In this document: positions 18,721-27,499 of the stretch, piece after piece
Layout: each line of letters opens with the position of its first letter
How positions within the stretch are numbered: the stretch's first letter is position 1
NCBI GenBank assembly: GCA_022826805.1
Contig: JAJDUH010000011.1
Coordinates: forward strand, 1-64,000
DNA: 64,000 bases
Source of the DNA: Candidatus Poribacteria bacterium
Lineage (GTDB): Bacteria; Poribacteria; WGA-4E; WGA-3G
Direction: 5' to 3'
The notes under the pieces: generated by a model
What the model was told of the DNA's origin: nothing
Databases searched by the model: none
Seen by the model: the letters and a program-made list of their open reading frames with translations, nothing else
Translations under genes and position numbers: made by a program

Positions 18721-18761
18721 TACTGACAACTGATAACTGACAACTAAAAACTAAAAAATAA

Positions 18762-18790
18762 TTGACACACTAACAACCTATTGCTATGAT
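18762..18790 (+). promoter_or_regulatory. Promoter of glcB
   Basis: TTGACA (18762-18767), a 17-bp spacer and TATGAT (18785-18790) form a near-consensus sigma70 promoter. Its -10 box covers the first in-frame ATG at 18786, which supports the later start at 18936 and implies a leader of about 140 nt. Confidence 0.75.
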
Positions 18791-18935
18791 TAATGGCGAA
18801 ATTAAAAAAGTATGTTGTCGATGCAATGATGTATCGGTTAACAGAAATCTGACCCTGGCAATGAAGCAACCTGCCCTTTGCAACATGGGAGACCTACAAG
18901 CAACACCCACAACACCTTGGAATGGAGAAAAGAAT

Positions 18936-21119
18936 ATGGGAAATCGGATTGAAATTGGTAGCCTCAATATAGATGAAGATTTGTACGCATTGGTAAGAGA
19001 TGAGATTGCCCCTGGTACTGGGATAGAAGCAGATGCTTTCTGGAAAGCACTCGGCGATATCGTTGCGGAGTTCGCACCAGAAAATAAAACACTCTTGGAG
19101 AAACGCGACGCACTCCAGCAGCAGATTGATGACTGGCATCTGGCACGTAAAGGTGACCCGATCGACGGTGAGGCGTATAAGGCGTTTCTTACCGATATAG
19201 GCTATCTGCTCCCTGAAGGACGAGATTTTACTGTCATTACCGAGGATGTTGACACAGAGATTTCACTCATCTCAGGTCCGCAATTGGTTGTACCGACCGA
19301 TAACGCCCGCTATGCCCTAAATGCGGCGAACGCCCGATGGGGAAGCCTCTACGACGCACTCTACGGCACCGATGTTATTGACGAATCAGACGGGGCTACA
19401 CGAAGTGCTACCTATAACCCGGTCCGAGGTCAGAAAGTCATCGAATACACCGAGCAGTTTTTAGATGAAATGACGGGGCTGGAAACAGGGAGTTTCTCTG
19501 ACGTTACGCAATTTGTCCTCAAAGCCGTTCATGACCAGCAACAATTACACGCGACACTCGCTGATGGGAGTGAGGTCGGCTTAGCAGATCCCTCCAAATT
19601 CGTGGGTTTTACGGAAAACAGTGGCGAACTCAGTGCTGTTCTGCTGCGCAACCACGGGCTTCACATTGAGATCCGGATAGACCGTGAACATCCCGTTGGA
19701 AAAACGCATCCTGCTGGGGTCTATGATGTTATCCTTGAGTCAGCAATCACAACCATCCAAGATTGCGAGGATTCCGTCTCTGCAGTCGATGCAGCGGATA
19801 AAGTTCGCGTCTACAGCAACTGGAACGGTATCATGAAAGGGACGCTGGAGACAACCTTTGAGAAAGGCGGTGAAATGCTAACCCGCCGACTCGCATCCGA
19901 TAAGACGTTTACTGCACCTGACGGAAGCACGTTGACCCTGCCGGGGAGAAGCCTCCTCCTGATCCGAAATGTTGGACCTCACATGTACACAGATGCCGTC
20001 ACAACAACAGACGGTGAAGAAATTCCAGAAGGCATCCTTGATGCTATGGTAACATCCTTTGCCGCTATGCATGACCTGCAGGGAAATGGTCACTATAGCA
20101 ATAGTAGAACGGGCAGTATCTACATCGTCAAACCGAAGTTCCATGGACCCGAAGAAGTAGATATGACAATACGGTTATTTGAGTGGATTGAGTCGGCGCT
20201 CGGACTCCCAACGAATACTATTAAGATTGGGATTATGGATGAGGAACGTCGGACGACTGTCAACCTTAAAGAGGCAATTCGGATGGCACAGGAACGGCTC
20301 GTTTTTATTAACACTGGGTTTTTAGATAGAACCGGTGATGAAATTCATACGAGCATGGAAGCAGGTCCAATGATTCCGAAAATGGAGATACGCGACGAAC
20401 CCTGGATGCTGGCTTATGAAGATTGGAACGTTGATATAGGAATTGAAACCGCTTTGCTCGGGACGGCGCAGATTGGGAAAGGAATGTGGACGAAACCTGA
20501 CCAGATGGCGGAGATGGTCGAAACGAAGATGAACCATCCGTTGGCGGGTGCGACAACAGCGTGGGTGCCATCCCCGACGGCTGCAACGCTGCATGCGATG
20601 CACTACCACCGGGTTAACGTGGGCAACTGGATAAAGGAATTGGCCGCGAGGCAGCGTGCCAGTTTAGAGGATCTGTTGACCCCGCCGCTTTTAGAAGAAC
20701 GCGTCCTGCGATCCGATGAGGTTCAGCGCGAATTGGACAACAACGCCCAAGGCATCTTAGGATACGTTGTCCGGTGGGTGGATCAGGGTATCGGCTGCTC
20801 AAAGATACCCGATATTAACAACGTCGGTTTAATGGAGGATCGGGCAACGCTACGGATTTCGAGTCAACATATCGCAAATTGGCTCCACCACGGAATCGTT
20901 ACGGAGGAACAGGTGACCGAGACATTCCAGCGCATGGCAAAGATCGTTGATGAACAGAACGCTGGCGACCCGAATTATCGCGACATGTCCCCAAATTATG
21001 ACGAGAGCGTTGCTTTTCAGGCGGCTTTAGATTTAGTTTTTAAGGGATGTGAACTCCCGAACGGATATACGGAATTTGTGCTACATCCGCGTCGGCGGGA
21101 AGTTAAAGCAGGCGGTTAA
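18936..21119 (+). CDS. glcB: Malate synthase G
   Basis: Condenses glyoxylate with acetyl-CoA to malate. At 727 residues it is the G form (E. coli 723). Signature segments include [20 protein letters not shown] near 270, the [10 protein letters not shown] segment that follows, and [17 protein letters not shown] with [16 protein letters not shown] near 530-560. The frame extends to 18786, but ATG 18936 has GGAG (18924-18927) at good distance and matches family length. No isocitrate lyase is nearby, so glyoxylate may come from glycolate or other sources. Confidence 0.97.
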   Translation: MGNRIEIGSLNIDEDLYALVRDEIAPGTGIEADAFWKALGDIVAEFAPENKTLLEKRDALQQQIDDWHLARKGDPIDGEAYKAFLTDIGYLLPEGRDFTVITEDVDTEISLISGPQLVVPTDNARYALNAANARWGSLYDALYGTDVIDESDGATRSATYNPVRGQKVIEYTEQFLDEMTGLETGSFSDVTQFVLKAVHDQQQLHATLADGSEVGLADPSKFVGFTENSGELSAVLLRNHGLHIEIRIDREHPVGKTHPAGVYDVILESAITTIQDCEDSVSAVDAADKVRVYSNWNGIMKGTLETTFEKGGEMLTRRLASDKTFTAPDGSTLTLPGRSLLLIRNVGPHMYTDAVTTTDGEEIPEGILDAMVTSFAAMHDLQGNGHYSNSRTGSIYIVKPKFHGPEEVDMTIRLFEWIESALGLPTNTIKIGIMDEERRTTVNLKEAIRMAQERLVFINTGFLDRTGDEIHTSMEAGPMIPKMEIRDEPWMLAYEDWNVDIGIETALLGTAQIGKGMWTKPDQMAEMVETKMNHPLAGATTAWVPSPTAATLHAMHYHRVNVGNWIKELAARQRASLEDLLTPPLLEERVLRSDEVQRELDNNAQGILGYVVRWVDQGIGCSKIPDINNVGLMEDRATLRISSQHIANWLHHGIVTEEQVTETFQRMAKIVDEQNAGDPNYRDMSPNYDESVAFQAALDLVFKGCELPNGYTEFVLHPRRREVKAGG

Positions 21120-21142
21120 TAAAATATCAGAGTTCTTCTCTA

Positions 21143-21169
21143 CGGTAGGCGAGGTTTCCCAACCTCGCT
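21143..21169. repeat. CGGTAGGCGAGG palindromic repeat, copy 1
   Basis: CGGTAGGCGAGGTTTCCCAA followed by CCTCGCT; the arms GCGAGGTT and AACCTCGC form a hairpin. It is 26/27 identical to the copy at 61811-61837 beside rplI. Confidence 0.75.
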
Positions 21170-21183
21170 CCGAAAAACATGTT

Positions 21184-21212
21184 GGGCGAGGTTCCTGTGC
21201 CTTGCCCTTTTT
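21184..21212 (+). terminator. Rho-independent terminator after glcB
   Basis: Stem GGGCGAGG (21184-21191) pairs with CCTTGCCC (21200-21207), allowing one G-U pair, followed by TTTTT. It lies 65 bp after the glcB stop. Confidence 0.6.
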
Positions 21213-21290
21213 CCTTTAAATCTTCCCTTAAAATAACACAAGTTCACAATCTTTATGAGGGTTAATTTATTATTCGGTAATGTCCAAAAA

Positions 21291-21358
21291 TCCGGATGCC
21301 CGAACTTGTTCGGGAATGTTTTACTGAGGCGCGTCCCCAACAAGTTGGGGCATCCAGA
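21291..21358. repeat. Imperfect 24-bp inverted repeat
   Basis: Arms at 21291-21314 and 21335-21358 match in inverted orientation at 20 of 24 positions, separated by 20 bp. Each arm also contains its own small hairpin (CCCGAAC/GTTCGGG and CCCCAAC/GTTGGGG). It lies in the 323-bp gap between glcB and the amidohydrolase, which holds no gene. Confidence 0.65.
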
Positions 21359-21442
21359 AAAATTACCGATTTAAATTCTGAAACTTCATTTAGATTGTGC
21401 CTGTGAGGGCGCAAACTAAAAATTTACGCTACTTCTCTTTCC

Positions 21443-22300
21443 TCATGAATCCAGCCTATAAAATCTAATAGCGTTATCTCGGAAAAGATTTCGCACCTCT
21501 TCAGGCGAGCAACCGGAGACTGCCGTTTTCAATGTCTCTACCCATCGCGGATACTCCGAGGCTTGTGTGGAGACGGGCCAATCGCTACCGTATATGACGC
21601 GATCGAAACCGAAACAGGTGATGACATGTTCAATATACGGGTGTAGGTCGGCAGCTGTCCACGCATCGAAATCAGCTTCTGTTACCAAGCCAGAAATTTT
21701 GCAATGGACGTTCGGAAACTCCGCAAGCGTCTGAATTTCTGCTTTCCACGGATCAAAACTTTGGCTTTTGATGTCGGGTTTGCCGATATGGTCCAAAATG
21801 AATTGAACACGCGGACACTGTTCTACAAGCCGAATCGCATTGGCGAGTTGTGGGTGAAAGATACAGATGTCGAAACTTAATCCATAACGGGAAAGCGTTT
21901 TGACGCCGCTTACAAAATCGGGTTGGATGCAGAAGTCAACACTTTCGGATTGAATAAGTCTGCGGATACCTTTGACGAGTGGATTCTCTGCCAATTTTTC
22001 GACGAAAGGTGCCACTTGTACCCCTTCTTCGAGCGGTGCCCAGGCAACAATCCCCTGAATCCGAGGTTCTACCCTTGTCGCAAGAGACGTAACCCATGCC
22101 GTCTCTTTCAAACCGTCATCGGGGTGTGTATCGCATTGAACGAAGACAATAGATTCTATTTCTAATTCACCGTATGCCGAGATGTAATCTTTTAGGAGAT
22201 AAGGTCTATTTAGGGCGGGTACTTCCGATAGCCATGGATATCTCAACTGTTCTGGGTGCCATAGATGAACGTGTGTGTCAACGATCGGGAATTTCACCAT
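21443..22300 (-). CDS. COG3618-type amidohydrolase (TIM-barrel)
   Basis: Metal-dependent hydrolase of the amidohydrolase-2 group, similar to lactonases acting on sugar acids. Features: VDTHVHLWH at residues 7-15 (metal-binding HxH), a DHIGKP segment near 190, and YGSDWPV near 250 with the catalytic Asp. The open frame reaches 22411, but the ATG at 22300 has AGGAG just upstream and gives the usual MVKFPIVDTH start (285 aa). The gene is divergent from the ThuA gene, and both may belong to a sugar-acid or sugar breakdown unit. The substrate is unknown. Confidence 0.9.
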   Translation of the reverse strand: MVKFPIVDTHVHLWHPEQLRYPWLSEVPALNRPYLLKDYISAYGELEIESIVFVQCDTHPDDGLKETAWVTSLATRVEPRIQGIVAWAPLEEGVQVAPFVEKLAENPLVKGIRRLIQSESVDFCIQPDFVSGVKTLSRYGLSFDICIFHPQLANAIRLVEQCPRVQFILDHIGKPDIKSQSFDPWKAEIQTLAEFPNVHCKISGLVTEADFDAWTAADLHPYIEHVITCFGFDRVIYGSDWPVSTQASEYPRWVETLKTAVSGCSPEEVRNLFRDNAIRFYRLDS

Positions 22301-22334
22301 TGCGTTGCTCCTGTCTTGTGTTAAATTTGCGTCT

Positions 22335-22363
22335 ATTTTAATACGTTTTTCTGTGATTGTCAA
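22335..22363 (-). promoter_or_regulatory. Promoter of the amidohydrolase gene
   Basis: On the minus strand TTGACA (complement of 22358-22363), 17 bp, TAAAAT (complement of 22335-22340), 35 bp before the start at 22300. Strong sigma70 match. Confidence 0.65.
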
Positions 22364-22396
22364 ATGTTTTCTTTTACGAGGGATATATAAAATATT

Positions 22397-22426
22397 TTGG
22401 CAAAAACCCATGGGATATGGTAAACT
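22397..22426 (+). promoter_or_regulatory. Promoter candidate of the ThuA gene
   Basis: TTGGCA (22397-22402), 18 bp, TAAACT (22421-22426), 32 bp before the ATG at 22458. Confidence 0.45.
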
Positions 22427-22457
22427 GATAGATATTTCAAACGGAGGCGTTAAAAAT

Positions 22458-23264
22458 ATGGCAAAGAAATCTCGAATTGTTTTGGTGGCAGGAAGCGGCA
22501 GTAGTCATGGCAGTGGCGCACATGAACATCCCGCTGGGTGTGCATTTCTCTCAGATCAGTTGAACAAATTTCTTGACGGTGTGGATGCGGTTGTCTCACA
22601 GGGATGGCCCGAAGATCCGGCGATTTTCGCCGATACAGATGCCATTATTGTTTATTCAGGCGGTGGTGAAAGACATCTTAGTATTCCACATCTTGATCAG
22701 ATTGATGCGTTGATGTCGCAGGGTATAGGACTTGCGATGTTGCACTTTGCAGTCGAAGTGCCGAAGGGTAAACCGGGTGATTGTTTCTTGAACTGGATCG
22801 GTGGCTACTTTGAACCCGGTCTTTCGGTCAATCCGTATTGGACAGCAACGTTTACGGAGTTCCCTGAACACCCGATCACACGCGGGGTGCAGCCGTTTTC
22901 ATTGGAAGACGAGTGGTATTACCACATGCGGTTTCGTGATAATATGCAAGGGGTTACACCCGTGTTGAGTACAATCGCACCTGAATCAACGCTCGAACGC
23001 CCCGATGGACCGCACAGCGGTAATCCGCATGTTCGTGCATCGGTTGCAAAGGGTGAGCCACAGCACTTGGGATGGTGCGTCGAACGTCCAGATGGTGGGC
23101 GTGGGTTCGGATTTACCGGCGGGCATTACCATCTGAATTGGGGGGATGACCAGTTCCGCAAGTTCGTTCTTAATGGGATTGCTTGGACAGCAAAGATGGA
23201 AGTCCCCGATGACGGTATCTCTACACCGACACCAACCGAAGCGGAATTGAACGCATATCTGTAG
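22458..23264 (+). CDS. ThuA domain-containing protein
   Basis: A 268-residue protein of the ThuA (trehalose-utilisation-like, glutamine-amidotransferase-like fold) family. It starts IVLVAGSGSSHGSGAHEHPA; later AIIVYSGGGERH and a C-terminal GRGFGFTGGHYHLNWGDDQF segment are typical. ThuA proteins occur with carbohydrate breakdown genes, but their chemistry is poorly known. ATG 22458 has GGAGG upstream; the longer frame from 22275 runs through the divergent promoter and is rejected. The PhyH gene follows after 56 bp, so the two are probably co-transcribed. Confidence 0.9.
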   Translation: MAKKSRIVLVAGSGSSHGSGAHEHPAGCAFLSDQLNKFLDGVDAVVSQGWPEDPAIFADTDAIIVYSGGGERHLSIPHLDQIDALMSQGIGLAMLHFAVEVPKGKPGDCFLNWIGGYFEPGLSVNPYWTATFTEFPEHPITRGVQPFSLEDEWYYHMRFRDNMQGVTPVLSTIAPESTLERPDGPHSGNPHVRASVAKGEPQHLGWCVERPDGGRGFGFTGGHYHLNWGDDQFRKFVLNGIAWTAKMEVPDDGISTPTPTEAELNAYL

Positions 23265-23320
23265 TTCCAGGATTATCTAAGGGGGATTGAAAACCGCACC
23301 TATTGGTAAGGAGACAGAGC

Positions 23321-24175
23321 ATGGACCAAGAGATACAGGATTATCTATTTGACTTACAAGGCTATCTCGTTTTAGAGAATGCGATCTCGGCAGACGACCT
23401 GGAGAAGATGAACGCGTGGATTGATGCACACTGGCATTATGTTGAGAAACCGTGGGCAGATAGCACTGAGGACAAACGGACCCCACGCTGGATCGGGAAT
23501 ATAGAGACGCATACCTACAACATTGAGAATGGCGTGAATTTTCAGAATATCATTGAGGGTGGCGATGTTTTCGAGAAGTTAATTGACCATCCGGCATGGA
23601 TTAATCACGTGCGGAAATACATTCATGAAGTCAACGGACTCTCTATCCACGAAAATTTTCTCAACGTTCGCGGTCCCGGCGGTTTCATTCATATCCACTG
23701 TGGTGGACATGTCCCACTGAGTTATCTGACCTTTCGACAAGAGAACACAGGCGAATGGATGGTCGGACAGATTAACGTCCTGATGGCGCTGAACGATATT
23801 GGACCGGGCGATGGCGCACCGGTATTAGTGCCGGGAAGTCATAAATGCACGGAGATTCATCCGCGTTTGAAGGTTGATGGAAAAGGCTTGGTTTATGACG
23901 GTGTGAGTGGTAAACCCGCGGGAACAGCCTTCGGTACGAAAGAGATTTATCTTAAGGCGGGCGATGTGGTAATGTTCACGGATAAAATTACACACGGGTC
24001 AGCAGAGCGGACGAATGAAGGGTATCGCCGGTCGATTGTCTACCGCTATTCTCCGCGATATGTCCGTGAGCGTTTTGACTATCCACATTCAGACGAATTG
24101 TTGGCACGTTTGACGCCGGATCAACGCAAGATTATCCAACCGACATCGGTGCGTCGTCCACCACAGGTTGCGTAA
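23321..24175 (+). CDS. PhyH-family Fe(II)/2-oxoglutarate dioxygenase-like protein
   Basis: A 284-residue phytanoyl-CoA dioxygenase family protein. Recognisable parts are GYLVLENAIS near the start, the double-stranded beta-helix segment WMVGQINVLMALNDIGPGDG and LVPGSHK near residues 145-180, and the distal iron ligand in THGSAERTNEGYRRSIVYRY near 230-245. Where most members have HxD, this one reads IHIHCGGH (about residue 127), so the Asp ligand appears replaced by Gly. ATG 23321 has AAGGAGA upstream. It probably forms an operon with the ThuA gene. Substrate unknown. Confidence 0.88.
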   Translation: MDQEIQDYLFDLQGYLVLENAISADDLEKMNAWIDAHWHYVEKPWADSTEDKRTPRWIGNIETHTYNIENGVNFQNIIEGGDVFEKLIDHPAWINHVRKYIHEVNGLSIHENFLNVRGPGGFIHIHCGGHVPLSYLTFRQENTGEWMVGQINVLMALNDIGPGDGAPVLVPGSHKCTEIHPRLKVDGKGLVYDGVSGKPAGTAFGTKEIYLKAGDVVMFTDKITHGSAERTNEGYRRSIVYRYSPRYVRERFDYPHSDELLARLTPDQRKIIQPTSVRRPPQVA

Positions 24176-24216
24176 CAGACGAATTATGTCTTTATCTTTG
24201 GAAGGCAAAGGAGTTC

Positions 24217-24465
24217 ATGATGCGAAAAGTTGATTTGCAACAGCAGGCAGTTAAGTTAATCGGACAACTCTCTACTGAAGAACTTAAAGAGGTTGTTGAT
24301 CTTCAGGGTAAAGACGCAGACCACATATTATCTACATCTCATGCCCAAGAGATTCCAGAGAAGGGACTTGGAACGGCAATCCACGCGCTTTTCAAACCTT
24401 TCGGTGGGGTAGAACTTGAGATACCCCCACGGGAACCGGCGCGAGAACCGCCTCGCTTTGACTAA
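24217..24465 (+). CDS. Small acidic protein, antitoxin-like
   Basis: An 82-residue protein with a strong AAGGAG site before ATG 24217. The N-terminal half is a helix (QQQAVKLIGQLSTEELKEVVDL), and the C-terminus ends in IPPREPAREPPRFD. The Pro/Arg-rich tail is a pattern I associate with small antitoxin-like proteins, but no toxin gene follows directly. It sits at the start of a stretch rich in toxin-antitoxin genes. Function not known. Confidence 0.5.
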   Translation: MMRKVDLQQQAVKLIGQLSTEELKEVVDLQGKDADHILSTSHAQEIPEKGLGTAIHALFKPFGGVELEIPPREPAREPPRFD

Positions 24466-24690
24466 AATATCGATCACGTTATATTAAGTACCACCTTTTG
24501 TTTTTTGCTGAATCAATGGAAACATTGGATCCTACATTCCAATATGACTGGAAAGCTATTTTTCGGAATCCATGGTTACCAGACATTTCAGAGGGTGTGT
24601 CCAATAACGAATTGTTTTGATACTTACTTCAAGAACGTTATGTAATCGGCTTTGTCCCATCCAAAAATGATCTTTGGAGGATATTTTCCT

Positions 24691-24915
24691 ATGAGTACAA
24701 TTCAAGAAATAACAAGGGCATTGACCAACCTAAGTACCGACGAGCTGCAGCGCGTTGAACAAGCTATTCATGATTTATATCGGGATCGCTGCGAACATAT
24801 CATCTACGATGATGACTACGGCATTTGGACAGAACAGGATCAGAACTTAGCGGCTGCAGCGGTTTTTAAACTGCTTGATAAAGAAGAGGATTTAGAGGAT
24901 AATGCCAATACCTAA
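24691..24915 (+). CDS. Putative antitoxin of the MazF-type toxin
   Basis: A 74-residue protein starting MSTIQEITRALTNLSTDELQ and ending with an acidic tail (LLDKEEDLEDNANT). It has GGAGG ten bases before ATG 24691. Its last codons overlap the start of the mazF-like frame (ATG 24902), the usual arrangement of a type II toxin-antitoxin pair. The name rests on this position and size; the sequence itself has no DNA-binding motif that I can identify. Confidence 0.6.
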   Translation: MSTIQEITRALTNLSTDELQRVEQAIHDLYRDRCEHIIYDDDYGIWTEQDQNLAAAAVFKLLDKEEDLEDNANT

Positions 24916-25219
24916 GCGTGGTGAAGTATGATTAGCAGACCTTGGATTCGTGGCAAAAACACGACCTGTTCTAATTCTTAGTACGCCTTTTTCAGATTCC
25001 GATTATGCCTTGGTTACTGTTGTGCCGCATACAACAAGCCCGAGAAGTTTGGCATTTAAGGTTAAACTTTCTGTAACCGGATTGAGACCTGGTACCTTTA
25101 ACATCCAAGCATTGACATCAGTTTCGCCATCCGTGTTCATTCGCAGCCTCGGAAGATTGCAGCCTGCACAAATGGAGTTAATCGAAATTAGTGTGAAAAA
25201 ATGGCTCGTACTTCAGTAA
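24902..25219 (+). pseudogene. mazF: PemK/MazF-type toxin gene with a premature TGA
   Basis: The frame starts at ATG 24902 and reads MPIPKRGEV, then TGA (24929-24931), then LADLGFVAKTRPVLIL and on to the normal end at 25219. MazF/PemK proteins begin ...RGEVWLADLG.., so the TGA stands exactly where Trp (TGG) is expected: one G-to-A change. The rest (VTVVPHTT, SVFIRSLGRL) is intact. GTG 24950 could restart translation but would drop the first strand of the fold. Probably an inactivated ribosome-independent mRNA interferase. Confidence 0.85.
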
Positions 25220-25245
25220 GCCTCCGTCCAGTCATTAACTAAAAT

Positions 25246-26739
25246 ATGGAAACACGACAAAAAAAACTGTGGGGCGGACGTTTTAGCGCAAGCCTCACTA
25301 CAGAGACAATAGCCTTCACACACTCCATTGAAGCCGACACACGCCTCATCGGATACGATATCTGGGGCAGCCAAGCGCATGCGATTATGCTTGCCCGACA
25401 GGGGATTATCTCTGATGCTGATCTGCGCGAGATTTTGCGCTGGCTCCGAAAAGCTGAAGAAGATTTTCAAAACGGCGATTTCACGCTCGATCCCAATAAA
25501 GAAGACGTGCATATGAACGTCGAATCGTATCTGATTGAGAACGCAGGGCGTGAGTTCGGTGGTAAACTTCATACCGCTCGTTCTCGTAACGATCAGGTAC
25601 TCGTAGACGCCCACCTCTACATTCGAGACGAAATCCTCAGTGTTCAACGCGGTCTCTCGGCGTTGTGCGATGCTTTCCTCCAGATTGCGAAAGAACACGC
25701 CGACACCGTGATGCCGGGTTATACGCATACACAGCACGCTCAGCCGATTAGCCTCGGTTTCTGGGCGACGGCTTATGTGAGCATGTTCCTACGGGATCAG
25801 AAACGCCTGCAATCTGCATACACACTTGCTAATATGAACCCTCTCGGTGCGTGCGCCTTGGCTGGCACGACGTTTCCAATTGACCGAGAATTGACAACGA
25901 AACTGCTCGGTTTCGACGCACCACACGAACATGCACTTGATGTTATCAGCAGCCGAGATTTTATCGCTGAGATACTCTTTGCGTTATCGCTCGTGATGGC
26001 AAACCTCTCACGGATTAGTGAAGAAATTGTCTATTGGACGACCTATGAATTTGGGATTGCGGTGCTTGACGATGCGTATAGTTTCGGAAGTTCGATCATG
26101 CCCCAGAAGAAAAATCCCGACATCGCTGAACTCACACGTGGTCGCACAGGACGCGTCTACGGGGCTTTACTTGACCTATTGACAAATCTCAAAGGTTTGC
26201 CGATGGGCTACAACCGTGATTTTCAGGAGGATAAACCGCCACTGTGGGAGGCATTTGATGTTGTGAAAGCGTGCCTCGGTATGCTACCAGAACTCCTCAA
26301 GACCGCAGATTTCAAGACGGAACGGATGGCGGAATTGGCGAATGCAAACTTCGCAACGGCGACGGAGTTGGCGAATTATCTCGTTAAAGAGCATCAGATC
26401 AGTTTCCGTGAATGCCACGAGATTGTGGGATGGCTTGTCGGGGAACTCGTGCAGCGGGAAAAAACGTTCACCGATTGGGACTTGACGCAAAATCTCTTAA
26501 AGCAGAGAGATATTGACATTCCTATTGCGGAACTCAAGCAAATTCTGGATGCGGAATTAGCGATTCGGAATAATCAGAGCCTTGGCGGCACCTCCCCGGC
26601 AGAAGTGAATCGGATGATAGACAACTTTGAAAAACATCTCAATACAATCGCGCAACACGTCTATAATTGCCAGACAGAAATTGAGGATGCCCACCGCGAA
26701 ACGCTGCGGATGGTTGATGAAGTTTTAGGGGGCGGTTGA
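25246..26739 (+). CDS. argH: Argininosuccinate lyase
   Basis: Last step of arginine synthesis: argininosuccinate to arginine plus fumarate. The N-terminus KLWGGRFS, HTARSRNDQV near 105, TPGYTH-type PGYTHTQHAQP near 160 and the superfamily signature GSSIMPQKKNP near 281 are all present. Length 497 is slightly long against the usual 460-470. ATG 25246 has no clear ribosome site. It is embedded between small toxin-antitoxin genes and no other arg gene is nearby. Confidence 0.97.
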   Translation: METRQKKLWGGRFSASLTTETIAFTHSIEADTRLIGYDIWGSQAHAIMLARQGIISDADLREILRWLRKAEEDFQNGDFTLDPNKEDVHMNVESYLIENAGREFGGKLHTARSRNDQVLVDAHLYIRDEILSVQRGLSALCDAFLQIAKEHADTVMPGYTHTQHAQPISLGFWATAYVSMFLRDQKRLQSAYTLANMNPLGACALAGTTFPIDRELTTKLLGFDAPHEHALDVISSRDFIAEILFALSLVMANLSRISEEIVYWTTYEFGIAVLDDAYSFGSSIMPQKKNPDIAELTRGRTGRVYGALLDLLTNLKGLPMGYNRDFQEDKPPLWEAFDVVKACLGMLPELLKTADFKTERMAELANANFATATELANYLVKEHQISFRECHEIVGWLVGELVQREKTFTDWDLTQNLLKQRDIDIPIAELKQILDAELAIRNNQSLGGTSPAEVNRMIDNFEKHLNTIAQHVYNCQTEIEDAHRETLRMVDEVLGGG

Positions 26740-26773
26740 GATTATGTTGTAAGAGGAGGAATACAAGGAATTA

Positions 26774-27055
26774 ATGCGTACAGGTCCGTACAAACTATTG
26801 AGGGATTTTGCACAGAAACATCCGAATACCAGATCGGCACTTGAGCATTGGTATAGATTAATAAATGGAAGAAATTTCCGTTCGATTTCAGAGTTGCGTG
26901 AGGTTTTTCCTCATGCTGACCGAGTTGAAGGTTGGACTGTTTTCAATATTGGAGGGAACAAGGCTCGCCTCATTGCAACTATCCACTATGACCAGCAGAT
27001 AGTATTTATTCGTCATGTGTTAACCCACGCTGGGTATGATAGATGGAGGCCTTGA
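26774..27055 (+). CDS. higB: HigB-type mRNA interferase toxin (RelE-like)
   Basis: A 93-residue protein of the HigB family (PF09907 type). The diagnostic end is FNIGGNKARLIATIHYDQQIVFIRHVLTHAGYDRW, here split as FNIGGNKARLIA, IVFIRHVLTH and YDRW. HigB toxins cleave mRNA on the ribosome and are neutralised by HigA encoded downstream. The next gene (27101) is a HigA-like protein 45 bp away, so this is a toxin-first pair. Confidence 0.88.
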   Translation: MRTGPYKLLRDFAQKHPNTRSALEHWYRLINGRNFRSISELREVFPHADRVEGWTVFNIGGNKARLIATIHYDQQIVFIRHVLTHAGYDRWRP

Positions 27056-27100
27056 CAAACATTATTGGGTCTGCTGCTAATAAATTTTTAGGAGTGTACT

Positions 27101-27406
27101 ATGTCAACCGAAAAAAGTGCTGCACCTAATGTGGCGCAGGTTAAATTTGATCACAATATTCCGAATGGTTCTCGATCTTTTGCAGCACTAAACATTTTAA
27201 ACGATGCAATTGGCAAATGCCAAGGTAACACCATCGTAGCCTTAACGGAAAACGATTACGAGCAATTGGTCGTCTTGCTAGGCGAATTAACGGATGTGGT
27301 CCGTGACGACGAAGATCATCTCCTTGCCCCCTTAATGGAATTCGTTTTTGGGCTCATTGAAAACTATGAGCGTAAACACGTTCCAGAGTTGGCAGAACTT
27401 GGATGA
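27101..27406 (+). CDS. HigA-like antitoxin lacking the helix-turn-helix domain
   Basis: A 101-residue protein after a TAGGAG site. Residues about 45-97 (LTENDYEQLVVLLGELTD, then DEDHLLAPLMEFVFGLIENYERKH) match the N-terminal part of HigA antitoxins, which normally continue into a Cro/C1-type helix-turn-helix. Here the frame stops at AELG, and the 90 bp downstream encode no HTH in any forward frame. It may neutralise HigB without repressing the operon, or be a truncated relic. Confidence 0.65.
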   Translation: MSTEKSAAPNVAQVKFDHNIPNGSRSFAALNILNDAIGKCQGNTIVALTENDYEQLVVLLGELTDVVRDDEDHLLAPLMEFVFGLIENYERKHVPELAELG

Positions 27407-27499
27407 ATGGAAACCGAGTGCTCCAATAATCCCGACAGCAGAACACTTTGTGTTGGATAATAGACGACGCACGTCACCCCTACACAGGAGACTAAAAAA

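Noticed and set aside
18786..18935. N-terminal extension of malate synthase G
   Set aside because: The first ATG lies inside the -10 box, and the extra 50 residues match nothing in the family.
24516..24620. 34-codon frame METLDPTFQYDWKAIF...
   Set aside because: No ribosome site and no recognisable family; could be a relic, but the evidence is too thin.
24902..25219. Alternative genetic code with TGA as Trp
   Set aside because: TGA is a normal stop for other genes here (hsdM, hsdR, wd40-caspase), and only this gene has an internal TGA.
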